A stretch of 64,000 bases of DNA from an uncultured Ectothiorhodospiraceae bacterium (GCA_947259575.1 CAMYMU010000032.1:62001-126000); one strand, 5' to 3'; positions 43,667 to 54,590 are shown, numbered from the stretch's first letter. Notes: generated by a model not told the origin, from the sequence alone. Program-made: numbers and translations.

Positions 43667-44011
43667 TTAACCCGGCGGCCAGGTCATTTGTCGACCTGCG
43701 AGTACGTGCATGTGGATGTGAAATACGGTTTGCCCGCCGTGATTATTGCAGTTTACCACCATGCGGTAACCGTCATCGGCGATGCCTCTTTCTTTTGCAA
43801 TCTTGCTTGCGGCTAAAGTTAGCTTGCCAATAGTCTCTGCGTCTCCAGCCTCAAGGTCATTAGTGGTGGAGATATGTCGCTTGGGTATGCAGAGAAAGTG
43901 ATGCGGTGCCTGCGGGCCGATATCGTTAAAGGCGACAACATCATCGTCTTCGTAAATAAGCTCAGTGGGAATATCACCGTTAACGATTTTACAAAATAGA
44001 CAGTCAGTCAT
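43667..44011 (-). CDS. hinT: Histidine-triad nucleotide-binding protein (HinT)
   Basis: 114 residues. CLFCKIVNGDIP starts the fold and HIHMHVL (H98, H100, H102) is the histidine triad. HinT enzymes hydrolyse purine nucleoside phosphoramidates, in the cytoplasm. The cysteines C4 and C7 are a zinc pair seen in many bacterial members. It lies 20 bases after the aldo/keto reductase gene. Confidence 0.95.
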   Translation of the reverse strand: MTDCLFCKIVNGDIPTELIYEDDDVVAFNDIGPQAPHHFLCIPKRHISTTNDLEAGDAETIGKLTLAASKIAKERGIADDGYRMVVNCNNHGGQTVFHIHMHVLAGRQMTWPPG

Positions 44012-44031
44012 GAATCCTCCGTATTCTATAT

Positions 44032-45075
44032 TTATGGTGATGGGTTTGGGTGTTGCACATGGATGCTCTCTATCCCATCGAACACTTCATCACTTAATTC
44101 TATATCAGCGCTGGCGATATTATTCTTTAACTGCTCCATTGTTGTGGCACCAATAATATTGCTGGTCAAAAATGGGCGACTATTAACATAAGCCAGGGCC
44201 ATTTGAGCTGGATCGAGTTGGTAATTTCTTGCCAGATTAACATATTGTTCTGTGGCTGAAATAGCTTGCTCGTTCATATAACGATTATAGTCAGGCCATT
44301 TGGTTATACGCGCACCGGTAGGTTTCTGATTATTCAAATATTTACCTGATAAAACACCAAAACCCAAAGGCGAATAAGTGAGTAACCCGGTTTGTTCTCG
44401 GATCGCGACTTCAGCCAGACCGACTTCAAAACTTCTATTTAACAAACTATAAGGATTCTGAACACTGACTACTCGTGGCCAGTCTTTGTTTTCACTGACC
44501 TTCAAAAATTCCATGACACCCCACGGGGTTTCATTGGATAAACCAATATGTCTTACTTTACCAGTTTGAACAAGATCGTTTAATACGCCCAGCGTTTCTT
44601 CAATGGGAATAGGATTATCATCAGGTTCATGGCTATAACCCAGGTGGCCAAAAAAGTTGGTTTTACGATCGGGCCAATGCAGTTGATATAGATCGAGGTA
44701 ATCTGTTTGTAGGCGTTTTAAACTGCCATCAAGCGCTACGTTAATGGTTTTTCGATCGAGCCGTGATTTACCATTTCGAATGTGCGGCAACCAGTCTTCA
44801 CCCGGGCCAACAACTTTTGAGGCCAGCACAATATCATTGCGTTTACCACGAGCACTTAACCAGTTACCGATGATCTCTTCAGTCTTGCCATAGGTCTCTG
44901 CTTTAGGGGGAATGGTATAAAGCTCGGCAGTATCAAAAAAATTAACGCCTTGATCGATGGCATAATCCATCTGCGCAAAGGCCTCGTCCTGCGTGTTTTG
45001 CTCACCCCAGGTCATGCTGCCAAGGCAGATGACACTCACATCGATGTCTGTCTTGCCAAGTTTTCTATATTCCAT
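44032..45075 (-). CDS. Aldo/keto reductase (Tas-like)
   Basis: 347 residues. AKR motifs: LGSMTWGEQNT, the catalytic tetrad with D48, Y53 (FFDTAELY), K86 (LASKVVG) and H (DLYQLHWPDR), and the cofactor loop near GATTMEQLKNN. The YGKTEEIIGNWL and DDNPIPIEETLGVL parts match Tas of E. coli. It reduces aldehydes or ketones with NADPH; substrate unknown. Confidence 0.93.
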   Translation of the reverse strand: MEYRKLGKTDIDVSVICLGSMTWGEQNTQDEAFAQMDYAIDQGVNFFDTAELYTIPPKAETYGKTEEIIGNWLSARGKRNDIVLASKVVGPGEDWLPHIRNGKSRLDRKTINVALDGSLKRLQTDYLDLYQLHWPDRKTNFFGHLGYSHEPDDNPIPIEETLGVLNDLVQTGKVRHIGLSNETPWGVMEFLKVSENKDWPRVVSVQNPYSLLNRSFEVGLAEVAIREQTGLLTYSPLGFGVLSGKYLNNQKPTGARITKWPDYNRYMNEQAISATEQYVNLARNYQLDPAQMALAYVNSRPFLTSNIIGATTMEQLKNNIASADIELSDEVFDGIESIHVQHPNPSP

Positions 45076-45096
45076 AGTTGGATACTTGCATGGTAG

Positions 45097-46191
45097 TTAC
45101 AAAAATAAAACTAAAACGCCGGTGTAACCATATAATTGGTCACCGGCGATTTCACCGTTAGCATAGAAACCGGCTAGCGGGACGTCACCGAGTGTCTCGG
45201 CGATAAGTTCCATTTCTTTGTTGATTTCACCAAACATATGTTGACCGCGGCCCAGACAGGAGAAATACAAGCCGCCTTTTATATTACCTTTCGCGCGTTT
45301 GTTGAGTTTATCGAGCATACGTTGTAAATCGTGTATCGCACTAGCGCCATCACGTTTGCAAAACATAATCGGACTGTTATTTTGCAGATATTCGCCGATC
45401 GCCAGGGCGCCAGAATCGGGATCAATACCCACCAGGTTTCTAACCATGTAATCACCCGTGTCACTACCTGCCACTGGAAAACCGGCAAAGATGTAACCGC
45501 CGATTCGGTTCAGATCGCGGGCGAGTACTTCTCCAATTTCTTCTTTCATAACATCCAGTGCGGGGCGGCCATCGATTGCGATAGCGATGTTACCTTCGCA
45601 TTCAGTAATCGTATGGCTTTCACCGATCGGTGAGCAGCCCTGAGTCATGCCGGTTGCAATGGAAATTGTGCGATCAAAAATGACACCGGTGAGCGCACCT
45701 TCATGTAAATCATTGGCGATTTGATAATGAAATGTATCGGAGGAGGTGAGGCCGCCGGCTAAATATCCATTGCCAATTCTGTCCGGTAATTCATGAATTA
45801 TATTTGGTAACTGGCCATTGCGTGGATCACCATGCACGATAGCTACCTTAACGCCTTCATCAGAGTCGAACTTTGGAAGCTTTTCCGGGCTGTGCAGTAA
45901 TCGATAGTGTTCTTGTGGCAAGTCCGTGACTAACAATACGATTGCGCTTTGGTCGTAAAATTCCTTACTACTACAACAAACGGCCATGCCAATAGTACCA
46001 ACCCAATCTTTAACGGGGGTGGCCTCTTTAATCTTACGTATGATGTCGCCGCTATGTGCAGCATGTTTGTCAGTGAAATATACAAACCCCAGTGATGCGT
46101 GCTCAGGGAGTTGTCCAAGTTGGCCGAGACAATCATCGACGGCCTGGGCCCAATCCTGATTTTCACTATGTGCAAGTGCAAAGCGTTCCAT
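45097..46191 (-). CDS. FIST domain signal protein
   Basis: 364 residues, both FIST_N (VYFTDKHAAHSGDIIRKIKE, WVGTIGMAVCC) and FIST_C (GGLYFSCLGRGQHMFG, LAGFYANGEIA, LYGYTGVLVLFL) parts. FIST domains are proposed to sense small molecules, perhaps amino acids. No kinase or cyclase partner is encoded next to it; it lies 21 bases before the aldo/keto reductase gene. Confidence 0.93.
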   Translation of the reverse strand: MERFALAHSENQDWAQAVDDCLGQLGQLPEHASLGFVYFTDKHAAHSGDIIRKIKEATPVKDWVGTIGMAVCCSSKEFYDQSAIVLLVTDLPQEHYRLLHSPEKLPKFDSDEGVKVAIVHGDPRNGQLPNIIHELPDRIGNGYLAGGLTSSDTFHYQIANDLHEGALTGVIFDRTISIATGMTQGCSPIGESHTITECEGNIAIAIDGRPALDVMKEEIGEVLARDLNRIGGYIFAGFPVAGSDTGDYMVRNLVGIDPDSGALAIGEYLQNNSPIMFCKRDGASAIHDLQRMLDKLNKRAKGNIKGGLYFSCLGRGQHMFGEINKEMELIAETLGDVPLAGFYANGEIAGDQLYGYTGVLVLFL

Positions 46192-46243
46192 GTCTTAAGC
46201 CTAATACAAAAAGCTAAATAAAAATACTGATTAAATTTAGGGA

Positions 46244-46276
46244 TAAAAAAAGGCCGGAGAAGTATCCGGCCTTTTG
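46244..46276 (-). terminator. Rho-independent terminator after phosphoribulokinase gene
   Basis: Stem AAGGCCGGA / TCCGGCCTT with a 6-base loop, flanked by A on the left and T on the right. It fits termination of the minus-strand phosphoribulokinase gene. Confidence 0.88.
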
Positions 46277-46298
46277 GAGTTACCTGTAAAAAAAGGCA

Positions 46299-47186
46299 TT
46301 AACTCTTTTTCTTTGCCTCAATTAATTCATGAATAACTGGATTCAGTATTAATTCCATTGCAAAGCCCATTTTGCCACCTGGAACCACGATCGTATTAGG
46401 GCGAGACATAAATGAATCGCTAATCATGTTCAGAATGTATGGGAAATCGACCACGTCCGGATTACGGAAACGAATCACAATAAAGCTTTCGTCAGGCGTA
46501 GGAATATCACGCGCGATGAATGGATTTGAAGTATCAACAGTCGGGACGCGCTGGAAGTTAATATCCGTGCGTGAGAACTGAGGTGTAATGAAATGCACAT
46601 AGTCATCCATACGACGCAGGATGGTATCGACAATCGCTTCAGCAGAGTAACCGCGCTGTGCATTGTCGCGATGAATCTTTTGAATCCACTCAAGGTTAAC
46701 AATCGGTACAACACCGACCAACAAATCTGTGTGCTTGGCAACATCGACCTTACCGTCAACCACACCACCATGCAGACCTTCATAAAACAGCAGGTCGGTA
46801 TCTTCAGTGATGTCTTCAAAAGGGGTGAATTGGCCTGGAGTCAGTTCTGTACCCAGGCGAGCATTATGCATCGCGGCTTCTTCATCACTATGTAAATAGT
46901 AACGACGCTTACATTTACCGGTTTTACCGTAAGTTTCAAAAGTCTCAGCTAAGGTATCAAAGTGATTTGACTCAGGACCAAAGTGGCTCAACTGTTTGCC
47001 CTTGGCGGCATACTCTTCAATCGCCACTTTCATTGCGGCACGGTCGTAACGGTGATAACTATCACCTTCAACCACTAATGGGTCGATCTTCTCGCGGAAG
47101 AAAATGTGCTCAAAGGCGTTCTTAACGGTGGTGGTACCGGCGCCAGATGAGCCCGTTACTGCGATAATCGGGTGCTTCGCAGACAT
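46299..47186 (-). CDS. prk: Class I phosphoribulokinase
   Basis: 295 residues. The P-loop is GSSGAGTTT (12-20). Other matches: GDSYHRYDRAAMK, FYEGLHGGVV and RRMDDYVHFITPQFS. The length fits the bacterial octameric class I enzyme. It phosphorylates ribulose-5-phosphate to the RuBisCO substrate. The gene stands alone here; no RuBisCO or carboxysome gene is in the window. E. coli-like prkB genes also lie alone in non-autotrophs, so autotrophy is not proven. Confidence 0.95.
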   Translation of the reverse strand: MSAKHPIIAVTGSSGAGTTTVKNAFEHIFFREKIDPLVVEGDSYHRYDRAAMKVAIEEYAAKGKQLSHFGPESNHFDTLAETFETYGKTGKCKRRYYLHSDEEAAMHNARLGTELTPGQFTPFEDITEDTDLLFYEGLHGGVVDGKVDVAKHTDLLVGVVPIVNLEWIQKIHRDNAQRGYSAEAIVDTILRRMDDYVHFITPQFSRTDINFQRVPTVDTSNPFIARDIPTPDESFIVIRFRNPDVVDFPYILNMISDSFMSRPNTIVVPGGKMGFAMELILNPVIHELIEAKKKS

Positions 47187-47399
47187 AAGGTACTCCTAAA
47201 ATCTTGTGGAAAAATTATTCAGACTCGGATAAGTGCTTGTATTTACACTATTTTTGTCCGGTCCCCCTGAAATCGAGCCGCCTATTGTACTGAAAAGACC
47301 TATTCCTGTAACCCTTGACGGGGGTTTTTTCGCTTCTGTTGGGGGCGTGGTATTCCTGAATGTTTCTATCGGGAATAGAGGTTCTGTTATTTATTCTTA

Positions 47400-48040
47400 T
47401 TTCGCCTCACTGAGGCGACCTACTTTCTTGTATCGACAAGAAAGTAGGCAAAGAAACTCTTCCCCTGCGCCAGCCAATCATTCGAGTCTTATTGGCTTAC
47501 TCAGTGAAACTTTGTGATTCGCCCTCCCTGGCTCATCACAAAGGCTCGGCGTCCAGCCTCGCCCCATTCGGGTTTCACTTGCGCTTAGCCAAACGCCTCT
47601 CATGGCTGCGCAAGGGGATGTTGTCACTTAGTGAGAACCGAGGCGGCAATATTCTTCTGTATCTCTGAACCATCTCAGTGGACACACCTCCATGCGCTGG
47701 TTACGAGAAGAAATTGGCTGCAACGCAAGTAAGGCCTGGAAGGGCGAGGCAGGGAAGCCGAGCATGCGCGCTGAGGCAGGAGGCCGAATCGCGCAGCCTT
47801 ACTGAGTACTGCCAATTTGCTTCGAGCGATTAGCCAGCGACGGAGTTTAGTACATGGAATGTACTTATGCCGCGCGAGCACAGGGATGTGCGGAGCGGCG
47901 GATGCATCACTCTCGGCCATCCCTGGCCTTCGCGATGTAAGCACTCCCTGTGCAAATCTTTTTGGGCAAGCAAAAAGAAAGGGACTCGCTTCAGAGAAGC
48001 GAAATAGTAATAATAATATGTAGGTCGCCCAGTGGGGCGA
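47400..48040. repeat. Dispersed hairpin-ended repeat, copy 2
   Basis: About 640 bases without a gene between phosphoribulokinase and purD. Left end: TCGCCTC-act-GAGGCGA hairpin, then an inverted repeat CCTACTTTCTTGT / ACAAGAAAGTAGG (47419-47447). Right end: CTTTTTG / CAAAAAG (47958-47977) and another hairpin. The core 47674-47846 matches 26125-26296. It contains REP-like pieces (47870-47945). 47187-47399 holds nothing clear except a possible weak terminator near 47310. Confidence 0.85.
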
Positions 48041-48059
48041 AAAACCACATTAAACAAAC

Positions 48060-49361
48060 TTAAGCGCGTTCGCGCTCAATCGCCCGATACCCAATATCCC
48101 GTCTATAGAACGCTCCTTGCCACGAGATTTTCTCGACCTGCGCATAGGCTTTCTGCTGGGCGTCGGCGACGCTGTCGCCCAGGGCGGTGACGCAGAGGAC
48201 GCGGCCGCCGCTGGTGACGATGGTGCCGTTCTGGTTGGCGGTGCCGGCGTGGAAGACTTTCACATCTGGGCCGGTTTCGGGCCCGGCATCCACTGAACCG
48301 ACGCCGTTGATGGCGAGTCCTTTTTGGTAGCTGCCTGGATAGCCGCCGGCGGCCATTACCACGCCCATGCAGGCGCGGGGGTCCCACTGGGCGGTGTGCT
48401 GGTCGAGTTTCTGATCTACAGCAGCCTGACAGAGCTCAACCAGGTCGGACTGCAGGCGCATCAGGATGGGCTGGGTTTCGGGGTCGCCAAAGCGGACATT
48501 GTATTCGATGACTTTGGGGGAGCCGTCGGCCATGATCATCAGGCCGGCATAGAGAAAGCCGGTATAGGCATTGCCCTCGGCTGCCATACCTTGCACTGTG
48601 GGCTCGATGACTTCTTGCATAATTCGGTCATGGATTTCAGGTGTCACCACCGGGGCCGGGGAATAGGCCCCCATTCCACCTGTGTTAGGGCCGCTATCGC
48701 CTTCACCGACTCGTTTGTGGTCCTGGCTGGTGGCCATGGGCAAGATGTGTTCGCCGTCGACCATGCAGATGAAGCTGGCCTCTTCGCCGTCCAGAAACTC
48801 CTCGATTACGACCCGGTGGCCGGCCTCGCCAAAGGCATTACCCGCCAGCATGTCCTTGACCGCGGCATTGGCCTCATCTTCGTTCATGGCTACGATGACG
48901 CCTTTGCCGGCCGCCAGACCATCCGCCTTGATCACGATAGGGGCACCTTGTTCCTTTATATAAGCCAGGGCGGCATCCACTTCGGTAAAATTCTGGTAGG
49001 CACCGGTCGGAATCTTGTGCCGGGCGAGGAAGTCTTTAGTGAAGGCCTTGGAGCCCTCTAGTTGGGCGGCACCTTTGCTTGGGCCGAAACAGGCCAGGCC
49101 ATTAGCAGTGAATTCATCAACAATACCAATCACTAGCGGGGCTTCAGGACCGACAATGGTCAGGGCAATCTGATTTTCTTTGGCAAAACTGATTAATGCC
49201 GGAATGTCTTCTGAACCAATGGCCACATTTTCAATTCTATTCTCTTGTGCGGTGCCCGCATTTCCGGGCGCGACATAAACTTTACTGACATTGTCAGATT
49301 GCGCTGCCTTCCAGGCCAATGCATGTTCGCGGCCGCCACTACCAATGATGAGTATGTTCAT
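48060..49361 (-). CDS. purD: Phosphoribosylamine-glycine ligase
   Basis: 433 residues. ATP-grasp enzyme of purine synthesis: N-terminal ILIIGSGGREHALAWKA, central PIVIKADGLAAGKGV and IEEFLDGEEASF, and C-terminal VEYNVRFGDPETQ. It joins glycine to phosphoribosylamine. purH lies upstream on the same strand but two other genes are in between, so the usual purHD operon is split here. Confidence 0.97.
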   Translation of the reverse strand: MNILIIGSGGREHALAWKAAQSDNVSKVYVAPGNAGTAQENRIENVAIGSEDIPALISFAKENQIALTIVGPEAPLVIGIVDEFTANGLACFGPSKGAAQLEGSKAFTKDFLARHKIPTGAYQNFTEVDAALAYIKEQGAPIVIKADGLAAGKGVIVAMNEDEANAAVKDMLAGNAFGEAGHRVVIEEFLDGEEASFICMVDGEHILPMATSQDHKRVGEGDSGPNTGGMGAYSPAPVVTPEIHDRIMQEVIEPTVQGMAAEGNAYTGFLYAGLMIMADGSPKVIEYNVRFGDPETQPILMRLQSDLVELCQAAVDQKLDQHTAQWDPRACMGVVMAAGGYPGSYQKGLAINGVGSVDAGPETGPDVKVFHAGTANQNGTIVTSGGRVLCVTALGDSVADAQQKAYAQVEKISWQGAFYRRDIGYRAIERERA

Positions 49362-49399
49362 GTCTGTTTTCCGTAAAATTGATTTTAGAGTAAATAAAT

Positions 49400-51403
49400 T
49401 TATTTTGGCGGCTTGTTATGGTGCAACATGTACTTTGTGGTTTCAAAAATACCAAAAGTTAATTCATGCATCTTCGCCGCCTGTTCGGGATGTTGTTGCA
49501 TGACATTCTGGCGGCTATCCTTCGCATGAATATCATAGAGTGCCGCATTGCTACCATCTTCCATAATTGAATAATAAAAATTATCCCCCAATAGTCCCAG
49601 CGTTGAGTTTCTGCCATGGAAGATAGTAAAGGCATAGCGTTTGTTATCAAAGCTTACATCAAACAGATCGCGCCCTAGAGTAGTGTTTACGTAATCAATA
49701 CCCGTTAAACCAGCGATGGTCGGCAACAGATCGAGTTCGGTGGCAACTTTATCAACTTGTTTGGGTTTTAATAACTTCGGCGCATAAAAAAGTAACGGCG
49801 TTTGTAGCGCACTTAGTTGCGTCTCATTTAAGTAGGCCGCAGTATGCTCACCGGGGTAGCCACCGATACCATGATCACCATAAAAGACAAAGATAGTATT
49901 GTCGAAATAGGCCTCTTTGCCAGCCTCTTTCATAAAGTGACCAATGCTGTGATCCATGAAGTGAAACGCATTGTATTCATCGAGGCTGATGAAGCCATTT
50001 TTTCGTAAGGCCTCTTTGTCGATGTCTTTGCGCTCAAAACCGTAACTCTCTTCAGGAATATGGTAGGGCCGATGATTGCCGGATGTTTGAATGATCGCAA
50101 TAAAAGGTTTGTCCTGCTCGCGTAGTACCCAGTTCGCTTCAACGAATAGGCTGGCATCATCGATGCCCCAGACATCCATACGCGGTTTGGTGTAACTGCC
50201 TTCCTCGTAAAGGTTCAAGTCTTTAATATTGTGTTGCAGGACACCACGGATATTACCCCAATTGGCACTACCACCAATGAAGTAAAATTTTTCGTACCCT
50301 TTAAAATTGTTAATGATCGTTTGTTGTTCAACCACCAAAGGATTTCGGGTTGAAGTTTTATTGACTTCAATATCAGGTATGCCTGTTATCGCGGCAAATA
50401 CGGAACGCGCAGTACCGGTGTGTGGTGTGAAAAAGTGTCGAAATGAAATACTTTCACGTTCCAGCTTATCAAAATGTGGCGTTGGATTCAGTTTGTTACC
50501 GAATGCACCGGTTTTGTATGACGCAAAGGATTCAACAAACACCATAACGATATTGGGTGGCTTGTTAAATGCTGGTTTGGCTGCAACATGGCGCTTAAAG
50601 TTGAGCGTTGTTTTATCTGGCTCGCTGACCCCGAGATAATCGCTCATCAAATCATAATATTGCCGTGTCTTGTTTTCATCGTAGATGATATTTTTATTTT
50701 TAATCGTGTTAACAAAATATAAAACTGGATTAGATGCTACCGATGATGCATAGGCATGACGACTAAAAAAGGCATCACTCCAGCGAAGCGGGTAATAGGA
50801 AAACTTGCCGAAGATCGCAAAGATAAAGATAAAGAAAGCCAGTGGCGCTATCCATAGTTTGTGACGTTTTTTTATTTCAACGGCAGGCTGCGTGCTGAAG
50901 TATTTGATTAAACGATTTACCACAAATGCGTCGAGGCTAATTAAAAATATAATCAACAGGGACCAGGGGATCACTGAGTAAGATTGCCAGACCATTTCGG
51001 TTGAGGTTGAGAAATTACCCAGGAAGCGTAGTACGGTGGCGTCGACACGTTTGTTCAAATAGGCATAGTGGCCGAAATCCAGAAGATAAAACATCAGGAC
51101 TCCGCTAGCGGCGAGCACCAGATAACTCAACCAAAATCGGTGTGTGAGTTTGTTATAAAACGGGCTCAGCCATTTAATCCAGCCTAAAAAGAAGACGGGA
51201 ATCAACACATACAGGGTCAGGCGTAAATCAAACTTGGTACCGAGATAAAATGCATAGATCAAATCATCGGTCGGGATAGGGTCGGCTGGATTATTAAAGA
51301 TTAGCCAAAAGATTAAGCGCATACCAAACAGAATCACCAGGGTTAACAAGGTGATTGCAAGCATGAAACGGAATAGGCGAGGAATTGAGTGCAACAAGGC
51401 CAT
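49400..51403 (-). CDS. LTA synthase-like sulfatase-fold membrane enzyme
   Basis: 667 residues from ATG 51403 (a TTG at 51445 in frame would add 14). Five N-terminal membrane helices, then an extracellular/periplasmic alkaline-phosphatase-like domain: PNIVMVFVESFASYKTG, the nucleophile threonine in FTPHTGTARSVFA, and FVFYGDHGIGGY with metal ligands. This is the layout of LtaS/MdoB-type phosphoglycerol transferases. In Gram-negative bacteria these modify periplasmic glucans or lipid A. The substrate is uncertain. Confidence 0.92.
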   Translation of the reverse strand: MALLHSIPRLFRFMLAITLLTLVILFGMRLIFWLIFNNPADPIPTDDLIYAFYLGTKFDLRLTLYVLIPVFFLGWIKWLSPFYNKLTHRFWLSYLVLAASGVLMFYLLDFGHYAYLNKRVDATVLRFLGNFSTSTEMVWQSYSVIPWSLLIIFLISLDAFVVNRLIKYFSTQPAVEIKKRHKLWIAPLAFFIFIFAIFGKFSYYPLRWSDAFFSRHAYASSVASNPVLYFVNTIKNKNIIYDENKTRQYYDLMSDYLGVSEPDKTTLNFKRHVAAKPAFNKPPNIVMVFVESFASYKTGAFGNKLNPTPHFDKLERESISFRHFFTPHTGTARSVFAAITGIPDIEVNKTSTRNPLVVEQQTIINNFKGYEKFYFIGGSANWGNIRGVLQHNIKDLNLYEEGSYTKPRMDVWGIDDASLFVEANWVLREQDKPFIAIIQTSGNHRPYHIPEESYGFERKDIDKEALRKNGFISLDEYNAFHFMDHSIGHFMKEAGKEAYFDNTIFVFYGDHGIGGYPGEHTAAYLNETQLSALQTPLLFYAPKLLKPKQVDKVATELDLLPTIAGLTGIDYVNTTLGRDLFDVSFDNKRYAFTIFHGRNSTLGLLGDNFYYSIMEDGSNAALYDIHAKDSRQNVMQQHPEQAAKMHELTFGIFETTKYMLHHNKPPK

Positions 51404-51573
51404 GAAACTCACAAAAGCTAATCTATATAACTTGTACTTAATCAATGAAATGGTAGCATTGCAGCAAGACTGAATGTACCGATGCCCAGGATTTCAACAT
51501 CCAGGGTACTAGAGCGAGATTATACAATAAGTCTTTAGCAGCAAATAGCGATTCTATCTTTGAAATAGCGGCT

Positions 51574-52983
51574 TTGAAAATAACGGCTTTGAAAATAACG
51601 TCACTCTTAAAAAGAACTCTCATTGGCCTGATTGCCTTCCTGACAATTGCTGCAGTGGGCTGGTATTCAATGGTGTGGTATCAGAGCCGGGTTGTCGGTG
51701 AGCGGCCGGTCTATTTACAATTGCCAGCACCCAACGCCATGACTCTACGTTGGGGTACAGAGCAACCTGCGGCGGATACCGTGTTTTATGGATTGGCTGC
51801 CGACAAGCTGGATAAGCAGGTCAGTGAAAGCCAGGTGACGGTCAATCATCGGGTCAGCTTGAAGGGCTTAGAGCCCAACACCCGTTATTATTATCGGATC
51901 AAACACCAGGGGCAGTGGCGACAGGCCCAGGCTGAGTGGTTTGTGACTTCACCCCTTCCCCAGAAAACTGATCAGGGAACCGATCTGGAAACTGGACAGG
52001 CCGGTACGGAATACATGGCACGGTTCTGGATTTTGGGCGACCCAGGTAAGTGGATTGCAAGATCCCAGGTGCGGGATGCCGGCCTGACTTGGTTGCAGGA
52101 AAATGCAAAAGGCCGAGGAGCTTATGCCGATGCCTTGTTAACCACGGGTGATAACGCTTATGCCAATGCGACGAATGAAGAATACTTGAGTGAGTTTTTT
52201 CTGCCCTATGAAAAGGTGCTGAAGAATATCCCACTCTGGCCGGTGTACGGTAATCATGATGCACGGCGTTGGGCATTTTACAAATTATTTGAGCGTCCAC
52301 TTCATGCTGAGTCGGGCGGGCTGGCTTCAAATTCCAAGCAGTATTTCTCGTTCGATTATGCGCAGGCACATTTTATTATTTTAGATAATCACCACCACGA
52401 TTTATCACCGGATACGGCGATGACCGATTGGTTAAAGCGGGACATCAAACAAACCAAACAGAAATGGGTAATCGTGTTATTCCACCATCCGCCTTATACC
52501 GGTGGCACATATGATTCCGATAATAAAAAGCACAGCCGCGGGCGCATGACTCGGACGCGTGAAGAACTTTTACCGATATTTGAATACCTGGGCGTGGACC
52601 TGGTGATCAGCGGACATAGTCATGTCTATGAACGTTCGCACTTATTGCATTGTCATTACGGTTTGTCGAACAGCTTTAAACAGAATATGGTCCTGGATGC
52701 CGGTGTGGAAAACCAAAGTGGGAGGCAGTATAAAAAAGCCGGGCCTTTCGCCGCGGGTATTACCGGAACCATGTATATGGTGTTGGGTTCCTCAGGGGAA
52801 GGCAACAAGCGTGGCATTGATCACCCGGCCCTGCCATTTACTTCAGCAAAGGCGGGTTCAATTGTACTTGATATCAATGCTACAACACTGACCTCGCGTT
52901 ACATTACGGCGGATCAGACCGTTGAAGATCGCTTCAGTATGATTAAATCAGCAACCGGCAAACCGGTTGCCAACTGTAATTAG
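51574..52983 (+). CDS. Exported purple-acid-phosphatase-like metallophosphoesterase
   Basis: 469 residues. The start is unclear: TTG codons at 51574 and 51589 sit in a short direct repeat and neither has a good ribosome site. A signal anchor is at 14-31. A fibronectin-like domain ([30 protein letters not shown]) leads to the phosphatase domain: [27 protein letters not shown] and [10 protein letters not shown], all metal ligands. It dephosphorylates an unknown substrate in the periplasm. It converges with purH, overlapping by four bases. Confidence 0.92.
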   Translation: MKITALKITSLLKRTLIGLIAFLTIAAVGWYSMVWYQSRVVGERPVYLQLPAPNAMTLRWGTEQPAADTVFYGLAADKLDKQVSESQVTVNHRVSLKGLEPNTRYYYRIKHQGQWRQAQAEWFVTSPLPQKTDQGTDLETGQAGTEYMARFWILGDPGKWIARSQVRDAGLTWLQENAKGRGAYADALLTTGDNAYANATNEEYLSEFFLPYEKVLKNIPLWPVYGNHDARRWAFYKLFERPLHAESGGLASNSKQYFSFDYAQAHFIILDNHHHDLSPDTAMTDWLKRDIKQTKQKWVIVLFHHPPYTGGTYDSDNKKHSRGRMTRTREELLPIFEYLGVDLVISGHSHVYERSHLLHCHYGLSNSFKQNMVLDAGVENQSGRQYKKAGPFAAGITGTMYMVLGSSGEGNKRGIDHPALPFTSAKAGSIVLDINATTLTSRYITADQTVEDRFSMIKSATGKPVANCN

Positions 52984-54545
52984 TGCCGGAAGTGACGCAT
53001 GCTAGTAAATACCATCGCCATGCCATGCTCGTTGGCGGCCGCGATAACTTCCTCATCACGCATTGAACCGCCTGGCTCGATTACGGCAGTGATGCCGGCT
53101 TCAGCGGCCTGATCAATACCGTCACGGAAGGGGAAGAAGGCGTCAGAGGCCATCACCGCACCCTTGACCTCAAGCTTAGCGTGCTCCGCTTTGATGGCTG
53201 CGATACGCGCCGAGTTAACTCGACTCATTTGTCCGGCACCAACACCGATGGTCATATTGTCTTTGCCGTAAATGATGGCATTGGATTTTACAAACTTGCT
53301 GACTTTCCAGCTAAACAGCAAGTCTGCCATTTCCTGTTCAGTCGGTTGGCGTTCCGTAACAACCTTTAATTCGTTGTAAAGTTCCAGGTCGGCACTTTGA
53401 ACAAGCAGGCCACCATTGACACGTTTGAAATCTAGACGCTGAATAACTTCTGCTGACCACTGACCACATTCAAGCAAGCGGACATTTTTCTTTTCTGCTA
53501 CTGCTGCAATGGCTGCATCGCTTACCTTTGGCGCGATGATGACTTCGACAAACTGACGCTCAACAATCGCCTTTGCCGTTTCACCATCGAGCTCCTGATT
53601 AAAGGCAATGATGCCACCAAACGCCGATTCAGGGTCGGTCTGGTAAGCACGGTCGTAGGCATTTAATAATGAGTCACCAATCGCGACACCACAGGGGTTA
53701 GCGTGTTTGACGATCACACAGCTTGGACCTTCATTAAACTGTTTTACACACTCCAGTGCGGCGTCGGTATCGCCAATGTTGTTATAGGAGAGTTCTTTAC
53801 CCTGTAATTGTTTAGCGGTGGCAACGGTCGCGTCTTGTTGATCTCTTTCAACATAGAAGGCGGCAGCCTGGTGTGGGTTCTCACCGTAACGCATGGCCTG
53901 GACTTTATTGTATTGGAGGTTGATCGTGCGTGGGAATGTCTCTTTTTCACCAGTATGCTGCATCGCACCTAGGTAGTTTGCAATGGCACCATCATACTGG
54001 GCAGTATGTTCATACACTTTAACCGCAAGGTCATAACGTGTTGTATCATCGACACCACCGTCATTCGATTTCATTGAATCAACGACGGTGGCATAGTCGT
54101 CGGCATTGACCACAACAGTAACGTCACGGTGATTCTTGGCTGCTGCACGCAACATAGTAGGGCCGCCAATATCGATATTCTCAATCGCAGTTACCAGGTC
54201 ACAATCAGGATCAGCCGTGGCTTGTTGAAAGGGATAAAGATTCACGACCACCAGGTCAATGGGGGGGATGTCGTGTTGTTTCATTACGGCATCGTCTTTA
54301 CCGCGTCGCCCTAACAAGCCGCCATGCACTTTTGGGTGTAAGGTTTTAACTCTACCATCCATCATTTCAGGAAAACCGGTGTAGTCTGAGACTTCGATCA
54401 CAGGCACATCGTTATCCGCTAATAACTTAGCGGTCCCACCCGTAGAGAGGATTTCGATATCGAATTCGTTGTGTAGTTGTTTTGCAAAATCAACAATACC
54501 GGTCTTATCCGATACGCTGATTAGGGCGCGTTGGATCTTGTTCAT
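52980..54545 (-). CDS. purH: Bifunctional AICAR formyltransferase / IMP cyclohydrolase
   Basis: 521 residues. The N-terminal part has the MGS-like fold of the cyclohydrolase ([30 protein letters not shown]), and the C-terminal part the formyltransferase ([33 protein letters not shown], ending MRHFRH). It makes the last two steps to IMP. It stands next to fis, as in Pseudomonas. Confidence 0.97.
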   Translation of the reverse strand: MNKIQRALISVSDKTGIVDFAKQLHNEFDIEILSTGGTAKLLADNDVPVIEVSDYTGFPEMMDGRVKTLHPKVHGGLLGRRGKDDAVMKQHDIPPIDLVVVNLYPFQQATADPDCDLVTAIENIDIGGPTMLRAAAKNHRDVTVVVNADDYATVVDSMKSNDGGVDDTTRYDLAVKVYEHTAQYDGAIANYLGAMQHTGEKETFPRTINLQYNKVQAMRYGENPHQAAAFYVERDQQDATVATAKQLQGKELSYNNIGDTDAALECVKQFNEGPSCVIVKHANPCGVAIGDSLLNAYDRAYQTDPESAFGGIIAFNQELDGETAKAIVERQFVEVIIAPKVSDAAIAAVAEKKNVRLLECGQWSAEVIQRLDFKRVNGGLLVQSADLELYNELKVVTERQPTEQEMADLLFSWKVSKFVKSNAIIYGKDNMTIGVGAGQMSRVNSARIAAIKAEHAKLEVKGAVMASDAFFPFRDGIDQAAEAGITAVIEPGGSMRDEEVIAAANEHGMAMVFTSMRHFRH

Positions 54546-54590
54546 GTGAGGATCCTGACTAGTTTGCTAAGAATTTGGTAGGGTAAAACG

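Noticed and set aside
43397-43816. 139-codon plus-strand frame
   Set aside because: It runs across the IS91 fossil and the end of hinT on the opposite strand; no start signal.
48324-49061. 245-codon plus-strand frame
   Set aside because: Antisense of purD, which is certain from its motifs; the frame is a shadow.
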